A stretch of 64,000 nt of DNA from Microbacterium gallinarum (GTDB taxonomy: Bacteria > Actinomycetota > Actinomycetes > Actinomycetales > Microbacteriaceae), in the NCBI RefSeq assembly GCF_014837165.1, contig NZ_JACSPM010000003.1:62001-126000 (forward strand), given 5' to 3'. Both the position numbers and the translations under genes were made by a program. Every line of letters begins with the position of its first letter. The first letter of the stretch is position 1. Shown piece after piece: positions 16,722 through 25,487 of this stretch. Below the pieces are notes generated by a model that saw only the letters and a program-made list of their open reading frames with translations, was not told where the DNA came from and made no database searches.

Positions 16722-18548
16722 TCACTTGAGCGAGACGTTGCTCGTGTTCACGGGAGCGCTGTAGAGCTCGACGATCTCGGCTGCGAAGTCGTCCATGATC
16801 ACATTGCGCTTGATGCTCATCTTCGGTGTCAGGTGCCCGCTCGCCTCGGTCCACTCGCTGTCGAGGATCGTGAACTTGCGGATCGACTCGGCGCGCGAGA
16901 CGGACTTGTTGGCGTGGTCGATCGCCCGCTGCACCTCGGCGCGCACGTCGGGGTTCTTCGCGGCATCGGCGAGCGACATGTCGCCCGGCAGGTTGTTGTT
17001 CGCGAGCCACGTCGGCAGCATCTCGGGGTCGAGCGTGACGAGTGCCGAGATGAACGGCTTCTGGTCGCCGACGACGACCACCTGGCCGACGATCGGGTTG
17101 GCGCGGATCGGGTCTTCGAGCGCGGCGGGCGCGACGTTCTTGCCGCCGGCCGTCACGATGATCTCCTTCTTGCGGCCGGTGATCTTGAGGAAGCCCTCCT
17201 CGTCGAACGAGCCGATGTCGCCCGTCTTGAACCAGTCGCCGTCGAACGCCGCGGCCGTCGCCTCGGGGTTGCGCCAGTACTCCTTGAAGACGTTGATGCC
17301 GCGCACCTGGATCTCGTCGTCCTCACCGAGGCGGATGCCGACGCCCGGCAGGACCGGGCCGACCGTGCCGATCTTCGACTTGGTCGCGAGGTTGACCGTC
17401 GCGGGGGCGGTGGTCTCGGTGAGGCCGTAGCCCTCGAGGATCGTCACGCCGAGGCTGTGGAAGAAGTGGCCCAGGCGCGGCCCGAGCGGAGCCGAGCCCG
17501 AGACGGCGTACTCGACGTTGCCGCCCATCGCGGCACGCAGCTTGCTGTAGACGAGCTTGTCGAAGAGCGCGAACTTGATCTTCGTCATGAACGGCACCTT
17601 CTTGCCGTCCTGCAGCAGCGTGGAGTGCTCGACGGCGGTGTGGGCCGCGGCGCGGAAGATCTTTCCCTTGCCGCCCGCTTCGGCCTTCTGCTCGGCCGAG
17701 TTGTAGACCTTCTCGAACACGCGCGGCACGGCGAGGAGATACGTCGGCTTGAACGAGCCGAGCGCGGGCAGGAGCTGCTTGGTGTCGGGCTGGTGACCCG
17801 TCTTGACGCCGGCGTGGATGTTCAGCACCGAGATGAAGCGGGCGAAGATGTGCGCCGTCGTGATGAACAGCAGCGTCGACGCGCCCGGCTTGGCGACGAC
17901 CTCGTTCAGCGCCTTCGCCGAGTTGCGGCACAGCTCGACGAAGTTGCTGTGCGTGAGCACGCACCCCTTGGGGCGGCCGGTCGAGCCGGAGGTGTAGATC
18001 AGGGTGGCGATGTCGGCGCCGTTGGCCAGGTGACGGCGGCGCTGGATCTCGTCGTCGGAGACGTCCTTGCCGTCGGCGACGAGCTTGTCGAGGTCGCCGC
18101 GCGCCATCTCCCACGTGGCGCGGACGAGCGGAAGCTCGGCGCGCACCTCGTCGAGACGCGCGGTGTGGTCGGGCGACTCGCTGATGCACGCGATGGCACC
18201 GGAGTCGGTGAGGATCCACGAGATCTGCGACGGCGAGCTCGTCTCATACACCGGGACCATGACCGCCCCGGCATAGAACAGCGCGAAGTCGACGAGCGTC
18301 CAGTCGTAGGTGGTGCGCGCGATGAAGGCGACCTTGTCGCCGGGCCCGATGCCGGCGGCGACGAACCCCTTCGCCAGGGCGATCACCTGCTTCTCGAAAT
18401 CGGCGGCGGTGATGTCGCGCCAGCCCTCGCCCTCGGGCACGGCGAACAGTGCGAGCTGCGGGGTCGCCTTGACCCTGTCGGCGAGCAGATCGGTGACGTT
18501 CGCCTGCGGGTCGGCGGGGACGATCGCGGGGACTTCGAATTGGACCAC
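16722..18548 (-). CDS. long-chain fatty-acid-CoA ligase (AMP-binding)
   Basis: Adenylate-forming enzyme activating fatty acids with CoA; 608 residues. The P-loop-like motif YTSGSTGRPKG is near residue 185, the adenine motif GYGLTETTA near 365, the hinge TGDIGSFDEEGFLKITGR near 450, and KNVAPAALE follows. It ends close to the family lysine region (HLTPKMSIKRN). GTG start at 18548 with AAGGAG upstream. Stand-alone, divergent from glucokinase. Chain-length preference cannot be read from sequence. Confidence 0.93.
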   Translation of the reverse strand: MVQFEVPAIVPADPQANVTDLLADRVKATPQLALFAVPEGEGWRDITAADFEKQVIALAKGFVAAGIGPGDKVAFIARTTYDWTLVDFALFYAGAVMVPVYETSSPSQISWILTDSGAIACISESPDHTARLDEVRAELPLVRATWEMARGDLDKLVADGKDVSDDEIQRRRHLANGADIATLIYTSGSTGRPKGCVLTHSNFVELCRNSAKALNEVVAKPGASTLLFITTAHIFARFISVLNIHAGVKTGHQPDTKQLLPALGSFKPTYLLAVPRVFEKVYNSAEQKAEAGGKGKIFRAAAHTAVEHSTLLQDGKKVPFMTKIKFALFDKLVYSKLRAAMGGNVEYAVSGSAPLGPRLGHFFHSLGVTILEGYGLTETTAPATVNLATKSKIGTVGPVLPGVGIRLGEDDEIQVRGINVFKEYWRNPEATAAAFDGDWFKTGDIGSFDEEGFLKITGRKKEIIVTAGGKNVAPAALEDPIRANPIVGQVVVVGDQKPFISALVTLDPEMLPTWLANNNLPGDMSLADAAKNPDVRAEVQRAIDHANKSVSRAESIRKFTILDSEWTEASGHLTPKMSIKRNVIMDDFAAEIVELYSAPVNTSNVSLK

Positions 18549-18652
18549 GGCAGCTCCTTCGGTACCGGAAAAAAGAATCTCGGGTGGATCTCATCCGAGT
18601 CTAATCGGCTCGAGGCGGCGCACCAGCAGGGGTGTGGACGCCGACGCGCCGA

Positions 18653-18658
18653 TAGACT
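18653..18658 (+). promoter_or_regulatory. -10 hexamer of the glucokinase promoter
   Basis: TAGACT 42 bases before the GTG start at 18701, with a GGAGAGGGAG ribosome site between. Confidence 0.5.
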
Positions 18659-18700
18659 GCAACGCGCCGTCGCGCCTGCGCCGGCCGGAGAGGGAGTGCG

Positions 18701-19636
18701 GTGCTCAAGGTCGGGATCGACATCGGCGGGACGAAGATCGCGGGAGGCGTCGTCGACCAGGACGGCCGCATCCTCGAGAAGGTCCGGGTGGACACCCCCG
18801 CAGACACCCGCGCCCTTGCGGATGCCGTCATCGACATGGCCCGGCACTTCGGCGCCGGGCACGATGTCGCGGCGGTCGGCGTCGCAGCCGCGGGGTTCAT
18901 CGACCGCGACCGGGCGACCGTGATCCATGCGCCGAACATCGCGTGGCGCAACGAGCCGCTCAAGGCGACGCTCGAGGCCGGCCTCGAGGTGCCCATCGCG
19001 ATCGAGAACGATGCCAACGCCGCTGGCTGGGCCGAGTTCCGCTTCGGCGCCGGGCGGGACGTCGACAACATGGTCATGCTCACGATGGGCACCGGCGTCG
19101 GCGGAGCGATCGTCCTCGACGGCGAGCTCTTCCGCGGCGGGCATGGCATCGCCGCTGAGCTCGGCCACACCCGCTTCACCCGCGACGGTCTGCGGTGCGG
19201 CTGCGGACAGAACGGATGCCTCGAGCAGTACGCCTCCGGCCGTGCACTGCAGCGCGAGGCCAACGCCATCGCCGACGCAGGCGGCATCGGCGCGGCGCTG
19301 GCCGACCTGCGCACCGAGACCGGCACCATCAGCGGCCCCGCCGTCTCGCGACTCGTGCTGGCCGGCGACCCGGGGGCCACGGAGGCCCTGCGGCGCGTCG
19401 CGACCGCTCTCGGCGAGGCCTGCGGAGGATTCCAGGCCGTGCTCGACCCGGAGCTCTTCGTGATCGGCGGGGGAGTGGCCCAGCTCGGCGAGGACCTCCT
19501 CGCGCCCGTGCGGCTGGCGTACGAGACGTCGCTGCCCGGGTACGGCGACCGTCCGGTCGCGGAGTTCGCGATCGCGCAGCTCGTCAACGACGCGGGTCTC
19601 ATCGGAGCGGCCGATCTGGCGGGCCGGGAGGTCTAG
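18701..19636 (+). CDS. glk: ROK-family glucokinase
   Basis: ATP-dependent phosphorylation of glucose. 311 residues: N-terminal phosphate-binding DIGGTKIAGG, the sugar/acid motif IENDANAAGWAE with the catalytic Asp, MGTGVGGAI, then the ROK signature ELGHTRF and the zinc-binding CGCGQNGCLEQ near residue 165-175. No N-terminal HTH, so an enzyme rather than a NagC-type repressor. GTG start with GGGAG upstream. Two bases separate it from the acyltransferase gene. Confidence 0.93.
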   Translation: MLKVGIDIGGTKIAGGVVDQDGRILEKVRVDTPADTRALADAVIDMARHFGAGHDVAAVGVAAAGFIDRDRATVIHAPNIAWRNEPLKATLEAGLEVPIAIENDANAAGWAEFRFGAGRDVDNMVMLTMGTGVGGAIVLDGELFRGGHGIAAELGHTRFTRDGLRCGCGQNGCLEQYASGRALQREANAIADAGGIGAALADLRTETGTISGPAVSRLVLAGDPGATEALRRVATALGEACGGFQAVLDPELFVIGGGVAQLGEDLLAPVRLAYETSLPGYGDRPVAEFAIAQLVNDAGLIGAADLAGREV

Positions 19637-19638
19637 CG

Positions 19639-20325
19639 ATGTTCTACTGGCTGATGAAGTACGTCGTGGTCGGGCCGATCGTCAAGGCGATCTTCCGCCC
19701 ATGGATCGTCGGCCGGCGCAACGTCCCCGCCGAGGGCGGTGCGATCCTCGCGAGCAACCACCTCTCGTTCGTCGACTCGGTCATCCTCCCGCTCATGATC
19801 GACCGTCGGGTGGCGTTCCTGGCGAAGAGCGACTACTTCACCGGCAAGGGCCTCAAGGGCTGGGCGACCCGGATGTTCTTCAAGGGCACCGGCCAGCTGC
19901 CCATCGACCGCTCCGGCGGCAAGGCGTCCGAGGCATCCCTCAACACCGGCCTTCAGGTGCTGGGCGGCGGCGAGCTGCTGGGCATCTACCCGGAGGGCAC
20001 GCGCAGCCCCGACGGCAAGCTCTACCGGGGGCGCACCGGCATCGCCCGCATGGCGCTCGAGGCCCACGTGCCCGTCGTGCCGGTGGTGATGGTCGACACC
20101 GACACGATGATGCCGATAGGCCAGCGACTGCCGAACGTCGTGCGCGTCGGAGTCGTCATCGGCGAGCCGCTCGACTTCTCGCGCTTCGCCGGAATGGAGG
20201 GCGACCGCTACATCCTGCGGTCGATCACCGACGAGATCATGGTCGCGCTGCAGCGGCTCGGCGAGCAGCAGTACGACGACGTCTACGCGTCGACCGTGAA
20301 GGACCGTCTCACGTCCTCGCGCTGA
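19639..20325 (+). CDS. 1-acyl-sn-glycerol-3-phosphate acyltransferase (PlsC family)
   Basis: Acylates lysophosphatidic acid in phospholipid synthesis. 228 residues with the catalytic NHLSFVDS (HX4D) near residue 42 and the glycerol-phosphate motif YPEGTRSPDG near 117, then PVVPVV. The hydrophobic N-terminal segment (YWLMKYVVVGPIVKAIF) probably lies on the membrane. Starts two bases after glk, so the two are an operon; the pairing of a glucokinase with PlsC is common in actinobacteria. Confidence 0.92.
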   Translation: MFYWLMKYVVVGPIVKAIFRPWIVGRRNVPAEGGAILASNHLSFVDSVILPLMIDRRVAFLAKSDYFTGKGLKGWATRMFFKGTGQLPIDRSGGKASEASLNTGLQVLGGGELLGIYPEGTRSPDGKLYRGRTGIARMALEAHVPVVPVVMVDTDTMMPIGQRLPNVVRVGVVIGEPLDFSRFAGMEGDRYILRSITDEIMVALQRLGEQQYDDVYASTVKDRLTSSR

Positions 20326-20363
20326 GCGCTCGTCACACGGCGTCGGTCCCCGTCCGCCCCGGA

Positions 20364-20369
20364 TAGAAT
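20364..20369 (+). promoter_or_regulatory. -10 hexamer for aroG, leaderless spacing
   Basis: TAGAAT followed by six bases and the ATG at 20376. Confidence 0.65.
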
Positions 20370-20375
20370 CGAGGG

Positions 20376-21713
20376 ATGCTCCAGCAGCTCGACAGCCTCG
20401 ACCACTGGCGGAATCTGCCCATCAAGCAGCAGCCCATGTGGTCGGACGCCGACGCCGTCGCCACGGTGTCGGCGGAATTGGCCACCCTCCCGCCGCTCGT
20501 GTTCGCCGGTGAGGTCGACAACCTGCGCGAGAAGCTCGGCCGTGCCGCATCCGGGCAGGCGTTCCTGCTCCAGGGCGGCGACTGCGCCGAGACGTTCGCG
20601 GGTGCGACGGCGGAGCAGATCCGCAACCGCATCAAGACCGTCCTGCAGATGGCGGTCGTGCTCACGTACGGCGCGTCGATGCCGATCGTGAAGATGGGGC
20701 GCATGGCGGGTCAGTTCGCCAAGCCGCGCTCGAGCGACACCGAGACCCGCGGCGACGTGACGCTGCCGGCCTACCGGGGCGACATCGTCAACGGCTACGA
20801 CTTCACCGAGGGTTCGCGTCAGGCCGACCCGCAGCGGCTGCTGAAGGGGTACCACACGGCCGCGTCGACCATCAATCTCATCCGCGCGTTCACGCAGGGT
20901 GGCTTCGCCGACCTGCGCGAGGTGCACTCCTGGAACAAGGGGTTCGCGCAGAACCCGGCCAACCAGCAGTACGAGCGCCTCGCCACCGAGATCGACCGCG
21001 CGATCAAGTTCATGGAGGCCGCCGGCGCCGACTTCGACGAGCTCAAGCGCGTCGAGTTCTACACCGGCCACGAGGGTCTGCTGATGGACTACGAGCGTCC
21101 GATGACCCGCATCGACTCGCGCACGAGCCTGCCCTACAACACGTCGGCGCACTTCCTGTGGATCGGCGAGCGCACACGCGACCTCGACGGCGCGCACGTC
21201 GACTACTTCTCGAAGATCCGCAACCCCATCGGCGTGAAGCTCGGCCCGACGACCTCGCCCGAGACGGCGCTGGCATTGATCGACAAGCTCGACCCGAACC
21301 GCGAGCCGGGACGCCTCACGTTCATCACGCGCATGGGCGCGGGCAAGATCCGCGACGCGCTGCCGCCGCTGCTCGAGGCCGTGCGCGACTCGGGTGCGAC
21401 CCCGCTGTGGGTCACCGACCCGATGCACGGCAACGGGATCACGACGCCGACCGGGTACAAGACGCGCCGCTTCGACGACGTCGTCGACGAGGTGCGCGGC
21501 TTCTTCGAGGCCCACCGTGCCGTCGGCACGTTCCCCGGCGGCATCCACGTCGAGCTCACCGGCGACGACGTCACCGAGTGCCTCGGCGGCTCCGAGCAGA
21601 TCGACGAGGCCACCCTCGCGACCCGCTACGAGTCGCTGTGCGACCCGCGCCTCAACCACATGCAGAGCCTGGAGCTCGCCTTCCTCGTCGCCGAGGAGCT
21701 CGAGAAGCGCTGA
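20376..21713 (+). CDS. aroG: class II 3-deoxy-7-phosphoheptulonate (DAHP) synthase
   Basis: First step of aromatic amino acid synthesis: PEP plus erythrose-4-phosphate to DAHP. 445 residues, type II (plant/mycobacterial) form, with LLQGGDCAETF (metal Cys and Arg/Asp site), KMGRMAGQFAKPRS, EFYTGHEGLLMDYE, VKLGPTTSP, WVTDPMHGNG and a C-terminal metal site (CDPRLNHMQSLE). ATG start, leaderless spacing. Convergent with the PASTA kinase gene, as aroG is beside pknL in mycobacteria. Confidence 0.96.
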   Translation: MLQQLDSLDHWRNLPIKQQPMWSDADAVATVSAELATLPPLVFAGEVDNLREKLGRAASGQAFLLQGGDCAETFAGATAEQIRNRIKTVLQMAVVLTYGASMPIVKMGRMAGQFAKPRSSDTETRGDVTLPAYRGDIVNGYDFTEGSRQADPQRLLKGYHTAASTINLIRAFTQGGFADLREVHSWNKGFAQNPANQQYERLATEIDRAIKFMEAAGADFDELKRVEFYTGHEGLLMDYERPMTRIDSRTSLPYNTSAHFLWIGERTRDLDGAHVDYFSKIRNPIGVKLGPTTSPETALALIDKLDPNREPGRLTFITRMGAGKIRDALPPLLEAVRDSGATPLWVTDPMHGNGITTPTGYKTRRFDDVVDEVRGFFEAHRAVGTFPGGIHVELTGDDVTECLGGSEQIDEATLATRYESLCDPRLNHMQSLELAFLVAEELEKR

Positions 21714-21714
21714 C

Positions 21715-21735
21715 GATGCCTCGGCACGAGGCATC
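21715..21735. terminator. hairpin between aroG and the PASTA kinase gene
   Basis: GATGCCTCG (21715-21723) and its exact complement (21727-21735) form a 9-bp stem with a 3-base loop between convergent stops. A weaker 6-bp stem (21747-21752 with 21762-21767) overlaps the kinase stop. Confidence 0.6.
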
Positions 21736-21759
21736 CGCCAGCCCAACGGGTTGCGCGGC

Positions 21760-23685
21760 CTAACCCGACGAGGTGACTTTGACCTCTGTGCCCCGTGGGT
21801 GAAGCGTCCCTGCGGCGGGATCAGTCGAGCCGACCGTGAACAGTCCCCAGACGAACTGAGGCACCACCGAGGTCGGCCGGAAGCCGGCCGCTTCGAGCTC
21901 GCCCATGGCCTCAGCCAGATTGCGCCCGACGACATCGGGGACCTCGATGGGGGCCGGGCCAAGTGAGACGACGAGGGTGGCGGAGTCGCCCGGTCGCCAC
22001 CAGCCGCCGCCGGCTCGCTCGGCCATGCGCACCACGGAGCCTTTGGCAATCTCTTCGCTGTACTCTTCGGGGCGCTCCGTCACCGTGATGTCCAGGCTTC
22101 CGAGCGTCGAGACGGCCTCGTCGACGGGCTTGCCGACGACGCTGGGGAGGGGGCCAAGAGACACGCCCAAAGTTGCGGAGTCACCCTCGTGCACCGTGCA
22201 GCCCTCACCGCACTCCACGTTCTCGCCGCCGGTCGCAGGGTGGACGACGGCGTACACGACGACGCCAGCGGCGGCATCCGTGTAATACGGAGCGCTGTCA
22301 CGAATGGTGATGTGCGTCGCCTCGAACTGCGAAGTCACGTCCTCCTCGGTCTGCCCGTTCAGCTTCTCGAAGGTGACCTCGGCCGGGCCGAGCGAGATCA
22401 GCACCGTGATCTCGGCCTCCCTGTCGACGCGCGTGCCCCACCGCGGGTCGGTGCCGATCGCGAGGCCGGCCTCGACGTCGAGACTCGTCTGGCCCTGCTG
22501 GACCGCCACCAGCGAGTCTTCGGCGAGGCGAGCCTGCGCGTCGGCGAAGGTCAGGCCGGACACATCGGCGACGGCGACCATCGAGCCGGGTCCGGAGCCG
22601 AACCACCAGCCGAGCCCGCCGGCGAGTGCCGCCAGCAGGATCACCAGGGCGATGAGCCAGCCGCCCTTCGCGCTGCGGCGGCGCGCGGCGGCGCGCAGCG
22701 CCGTGGCGTTGTCGACCTCCTCGACGGCGGCCGTCGGCCCGGTGCCGGGCGAGGGGAGCACGGCGGTCAGGTCTCCGGACGGCACGCCGTCCTCGCGCAT
22801 CATGCCGAGCGGCATGGTGCGCGTCACGCTCGGCGTGATCCCGAGCTCGCGCTCGATCTCGCGCAGGCGGTCGAGCATCTCGCGGGCGTCGGACGGCCGG
22901 TCGTCGGGTGTCTTCTCGGTGGCCCACAGCACGAGCTCGTCGAGGGGCTCGGGCACGCCGGGGTTCTTCACGCTCGGCCGGGGCACGGAGTCGGTCGCGT
23001 GCTGGAAGGCGATCTGCATGGGCTGCTCGCCCTTGTACGGCTGCTCACCGGTGAGCATCTCGTAGAGCATGATGCCGAGCGCGTAGATGTCGCTGCGCGC
23101 GTCGGCGGTGCCGCGGGTCACCAGCTCGGGCGCGAGGTAGGCGATCGTCCCGAGCAGCTGGGCGCCCGTGGCCGTGTTGGCGGTGGTCGCGCGGGCGAGC
23201 CCGAAGTCGCCGATCTTGATGCGCCCGTCCTCGGCGAGGAGCACGTTCTCGGGCTTGACGTCGCGGTGCACGATGCCCGCGCGGTGCGCGGCGGCGAGCC
23301 CGGACAGGATGGCGTCGAGGATCGACACCGCCTGCGGGACGGTCAGCCGACGCTGCTCGCGCAGGAGCTCGCGCAGCGTGATGCCGGGAAGGTACTCCAT
23401 GACGAGGTACGCCATGTCGCCGTCCTGGCCCTGGTCGAAGACGTTGACCACGTGCGGATCGGCGAGGCGCGCGGCGGCGCGGGCCTCCTGGATGAACCGG
23501 CTCTGGAACACGGTGTCGTCGCTCAGGTGACCGTGCATCACCTTCAGCGCGACCCGGCGCTCGAGGCGCAGATCGGTGGCGACATAGACCGTGGCCATTC
23601 CGCCGCGGGCGATGCGAGCGCGGACGCGGTATCTGGCGTCGACCAGACGCCCGATCAGCGGGTCCGTCTGCTGGCTCGTGCTCAC
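21760..23685 (-). CDS. pknL: Ser/Thr protein kinase with four PASTA repeats (PknL type)
   Basis: Transmembrane receptor-like kinase of 641 residues. The kinase domain (about 19-280) has the glycine loop ARGGMATVY, Lys48 in ALKVM, VHRDVKPEN, GDFGLA and APE. A juxtamembrane region, one membrane helix (GWLIALVILLAALAGGLGWWFG, about 345-365) and four extracellular PASTA-like repeats follow; the second is divergent and carries two Cys (VECGEGC). PASTA domains sense muropeptides or lipid II in relatives. GTG start at 23685, six bases after TAGACT. The position between aroG and an Rv2175c-like gene supports pknL over pknB. Confidence 0.92.
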   Translation of the reverse strand: MSTSQQTDPLIGRLVDARYRVRARIARGGMATVYVATDLRLERRVALKVMHGHLSDDTVFQSRFIQEARAAARLADPHVVNVFDQGQDGDMAYLVMEYLPGITLRELLREQRRLTVPQAVSILDAILSGLAAAHRAGIVHRDVKPENVLLAEDGRIKIGDFGLARATTANTATGAQLLGTIAYLAPELVTRGTADARSDIYALGIMLYEMLTGEQPYKGEQPMQIAFQHATDSVPRPSVKNPGVPEPLDELVLWATEKTPDDRPSDAREMLDRLREIERELGITPSVTRTMPLGMMREDGVPSGDLTAVLPSPGTGPTAAVEEVDNATALRAAARRRSAKGGWLIALVILLAALAGGLGWWFGSGPGSMVAVADVSGLTFADAQARLAEDSLVAVQQGQTSLDVEAGLAIGTDPRWGTRVDREAEITVLISLGPAEVTFEKLNGQTEEDVTSQFEATHITIRDSAPYYTDAAAGVVVYAVVHPATGGENVECGEGCTVHEGDSATLGVSLGPLPSVVGKPVDEAVSTLGSLDITVTERPEEYSEEIAKGSVVRMAERAGGGWWRPGDSATLVVSLGPAPIEVPDVVGRNLAEAMGELEAAGFRPTSVVPQFVWGLFTVGSTDPAAGTLHPRGTEVKVTSSG

Positions 23686-23691
23686 GGGGAA

Positions 23692-23697
23692 AGTCTA
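23692..23697 (-). promoter_or_regulatory. -10 hexamer for the PASTA kinase, leaderless spacing
   Basis: TAGACT on the minus strand, six bases before the GTG start. Confidence 0.6.
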
Positions 23698-23754
23698 CGG
23701 ACGCAGACCTGCGAGCCCGCGGAACGGCTCACCCTGCGAGCGTTCGTTCTCGGC

Positions 23755-24975
23755 CTACCCGAGCGCCGCGAGCCAGGCGTACGCAGGCTTCTCCCACCGA
23801 GCGTAACGATCGGGATACGCCGAGATCTGCACCGCTTGGGCCGCCTGCGCGAACGTCATGTTCATCCACCCGGGGATGTCGAGCAGGCCGCGGGTGCGCG
23901 AGCCGTTCGGATCCGACGGGCCCCCGTAGAAGGCCTTGATGGACCGCACGCGGTCGCGGATCTGCGCCGCCGTGCCCCAGCCGGTGCTCGGACGCTGCTG
24001 GAAGAGGCCGAGCGAGTCGCGATCGCCCCAGTCGAGGTTGCGGATCCAGGACTCCTGCATCGCCGTGCCGAGGGCGATGGCGATGCCGCGGTCGGGAACG
24101 CCGAGCTCGCGGCCGACCCGGATGATGAGGCGGGCGTTCTCCTGCTGCGCGGCGTCCAGGCCGGAGGTTGCCGCCGTCTCCGGGATCGTGAGCTTCTGAC
24201 CGGGGTAGATGATCGACGACATGCCGAGCTTGTTGGCGGTGAGTACCGCGCCGACCGAGACGCCGTGGCGTGCCGCGATCGCGCTGATCGTCTCGCCCGC
24301 CGTGACGACATGGCTGCGGGCGGCAGACGGGGCCGGCGCCGGGGCAGCCTTGGGGGGTGCCGCTTTCACGGGCTCCGATGCCGCCGCTCGGACCATGCCG
24401 GGGATCGTGAGCTTCTGGCCGGGGTAGATGATCGACGACCAGCCGAGCCTGTTGGCCGAGAGCATCGCGGCGGTCGAGACTCCGTGCCGCTGGGCGATGG
24501 CGCTGATGGTGTCTCCCGGCTTGACCGTGTAGGTGCCGGATGCCGCGGCCTTCGCCTTCGTGGCGGGCGCCGGCTTCGCGGGTGCAGGCTTCGCGGCGGC
24601 CGAGAGTGTGAGGACCTGCCCGGGGTAGATCGTGGACTTCCAGGTCAGGCCGTTGAGCGTGAGCACGTCGACGGTGCGCAGGCCGAAGCGCGCGGCGATC
24701 GCGCTGACGGTGTCGCCGCGCTTCACGGTGTAGGTCCTGGGGGTCGCGGCCATGCCGCGGGTGGTCGTGACCACGGCCGGAACCTGCGCCGCGGCGGCGG
24801 CCGGCAGCGCGCGGAGGGGCAGGGGGCGCGGCATCCGCTCTTCGGTCGCTCTTTCCTGAGCGTGGGCGGGAACCCCCGACAGGACGAGGGCGATTGAGCC
24901 GAGGATCGCTGCGGGAACGCCCGCGGAGACCACTTTCGGCGGGTGGGCACGGTGGGTGCGGGTATCAGGTCGCAA
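23755..24975 (-). CDS. secreted protein with three LysM domains and a C-terminal lysozyme-like region
   Basis: Predicted cell-wall protein of about 406 residues. After a signal peptide (AGVPAAILGSIALVLSGVPAHA) come three LysM repeats of about 45 residues, each with GDT/GETxSAIA and an IYPGQ motif (TYTVKRGDTVSAIAARFG, TYTVKPGDTISAIAQRHG, HVVTAGETISAIAARHG), joined by Ala/Pro/Lys linkers. The C-terminal 130 residues (GIAIALGTAMQESWIRNLDWGDRDSLGLFQQRP) resemble a lytic transglycosylase-like fold with a candidate Glu in MQES. Start: TTG at 24975, eight bases after GAGGGGGG; upstream in-frame starts are possible. The neighbouring PASTA kinase fits a wall-remodelling role (inference). Confidence 0.85.
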   Translation of the reverse strand: MRPDTRTHRAHPPKVVSAGVPAAILGSIALVLSGVPAHAQERATEERMPRPLPLRALPAAAAAQVPAVVTTTRGMAATPRTYTVKRGDTVSAIAARFGLRTVDVLTLNGLTWKSTIYPGQVLTLSAAAKPAPAKPAPATKAKAAASGTYTVKPGDTISAIAQRHGVSTAAMLSANRLGWSSIIYPGQKLTIPGMVRAAASEPVKAAPPKAAPAPAPSAARSHVVTAGETISAIAARHGVSVGAVLTANKLGMSSIIYPGQKLTIPETAATSGLDAAQQENARLIIRVGRELGVPDRGIAIALGTAMQESWIRNLDWGDRDSLGLFQQRPSTGWGTAAQIRDRVRSIKAFYGGPSDPNGSRTRGLLDIPGWMNMTFAQAAQAVQISAYPDRYARWEKPAYAWLAALG

Positions 24976-25115
24976 GAGATTTCCCCCCTCTTCGGACTTC
25001 CAGAACCGTGTCACGGATGTCAACGGGTGTCAACGGACGGGAAATGAGAGGTGGATGTGACTGATGTGGCGCAAGCGTGGTCGCGCGGGACGTGCGAAGG
25101 GCGCCGGAGGAGTGG

Positions 25116-25121
25116 GATAGT
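25116..25121 (+). promoter_or_regulatory. weak -10-like hexamer, leaderless spacing
   Basis: GATAGT, six bases, then the GTG at 25128. The match to TAnnnT is imperfect. Confidence 0.35.
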
Positions 25122-25127
25122 TGCTGA

Positions 25128-25478
25128 GTGACCGCTGACGACGCTCCGCGCATCGAGACCGAATGGCTCACCCTGCCCGAACTGGTGGAGGTGCTGGGCG
25201 AACCGCTCGGACGCGTCCGCCGTTTCATCGACGAGTCCCACCTCGTCGGCTCACGACGCGACGGGGCACTCAAGGTTCCCGCCGTGTTCATCGTCGACGG
25301 ACATCCGCTCGCGTCGCTGCGGGGCACGGCGATCGTGCTGCACGACGCCGGATTCTCCGACGACGAGGTCATCGACTGGCTCCTCACGCCGGAGGAATCG
25401 ATCGGCATCCCGCCCATCGAGGCGCTGCGGGCCGGACGCAAGGCGGAGGTCCGCCGCGTCGCCCAGACGATGGCGTGA
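25128..25478 (+). CDS. Rv2175c-family DNA-binding protein
   Basis: 116 residues. N-terminal winged HTH (WLTLPELVEVLGEPLGRVRRFIDESHLVGSRR) and the Rv2175c-type C-terminal part (LHDAGFSDDEVIDWLLTPEESIGIPPIEALRAGRKAEVRRVAQ). In mycobacteria this protein is a DNA-binding substrate of PknL, and the two genes are neighbours, as they nearly are here with one LysM gene between. GTG start at 25128. Convergent with the prenyl synthase gene, ten bases apart. No in-frame Thr-rich N-terminal tail is visible. Confidence 0.88.
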   Translation: MTADDAPRIETEWLTLPELVEVLGEPLGRVRRFIDESHLVGSRRDGALKVPAVFIVDGHPLASLRGTAIVLHDAGFSDDEVIDWLLTPEESIGIPPIEALRAGRKAEVRRVAQTMA

Positions 25479-25487
25479 CACCCCGCG

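Noticed and set aside
22189..24897. Plus-strand open frame of about 900 codons opposite the PASTA kinase and LysM genes
   Set aside because: Shadow of two well-supported genes; no motif and no promoter or ribosome site of its own.
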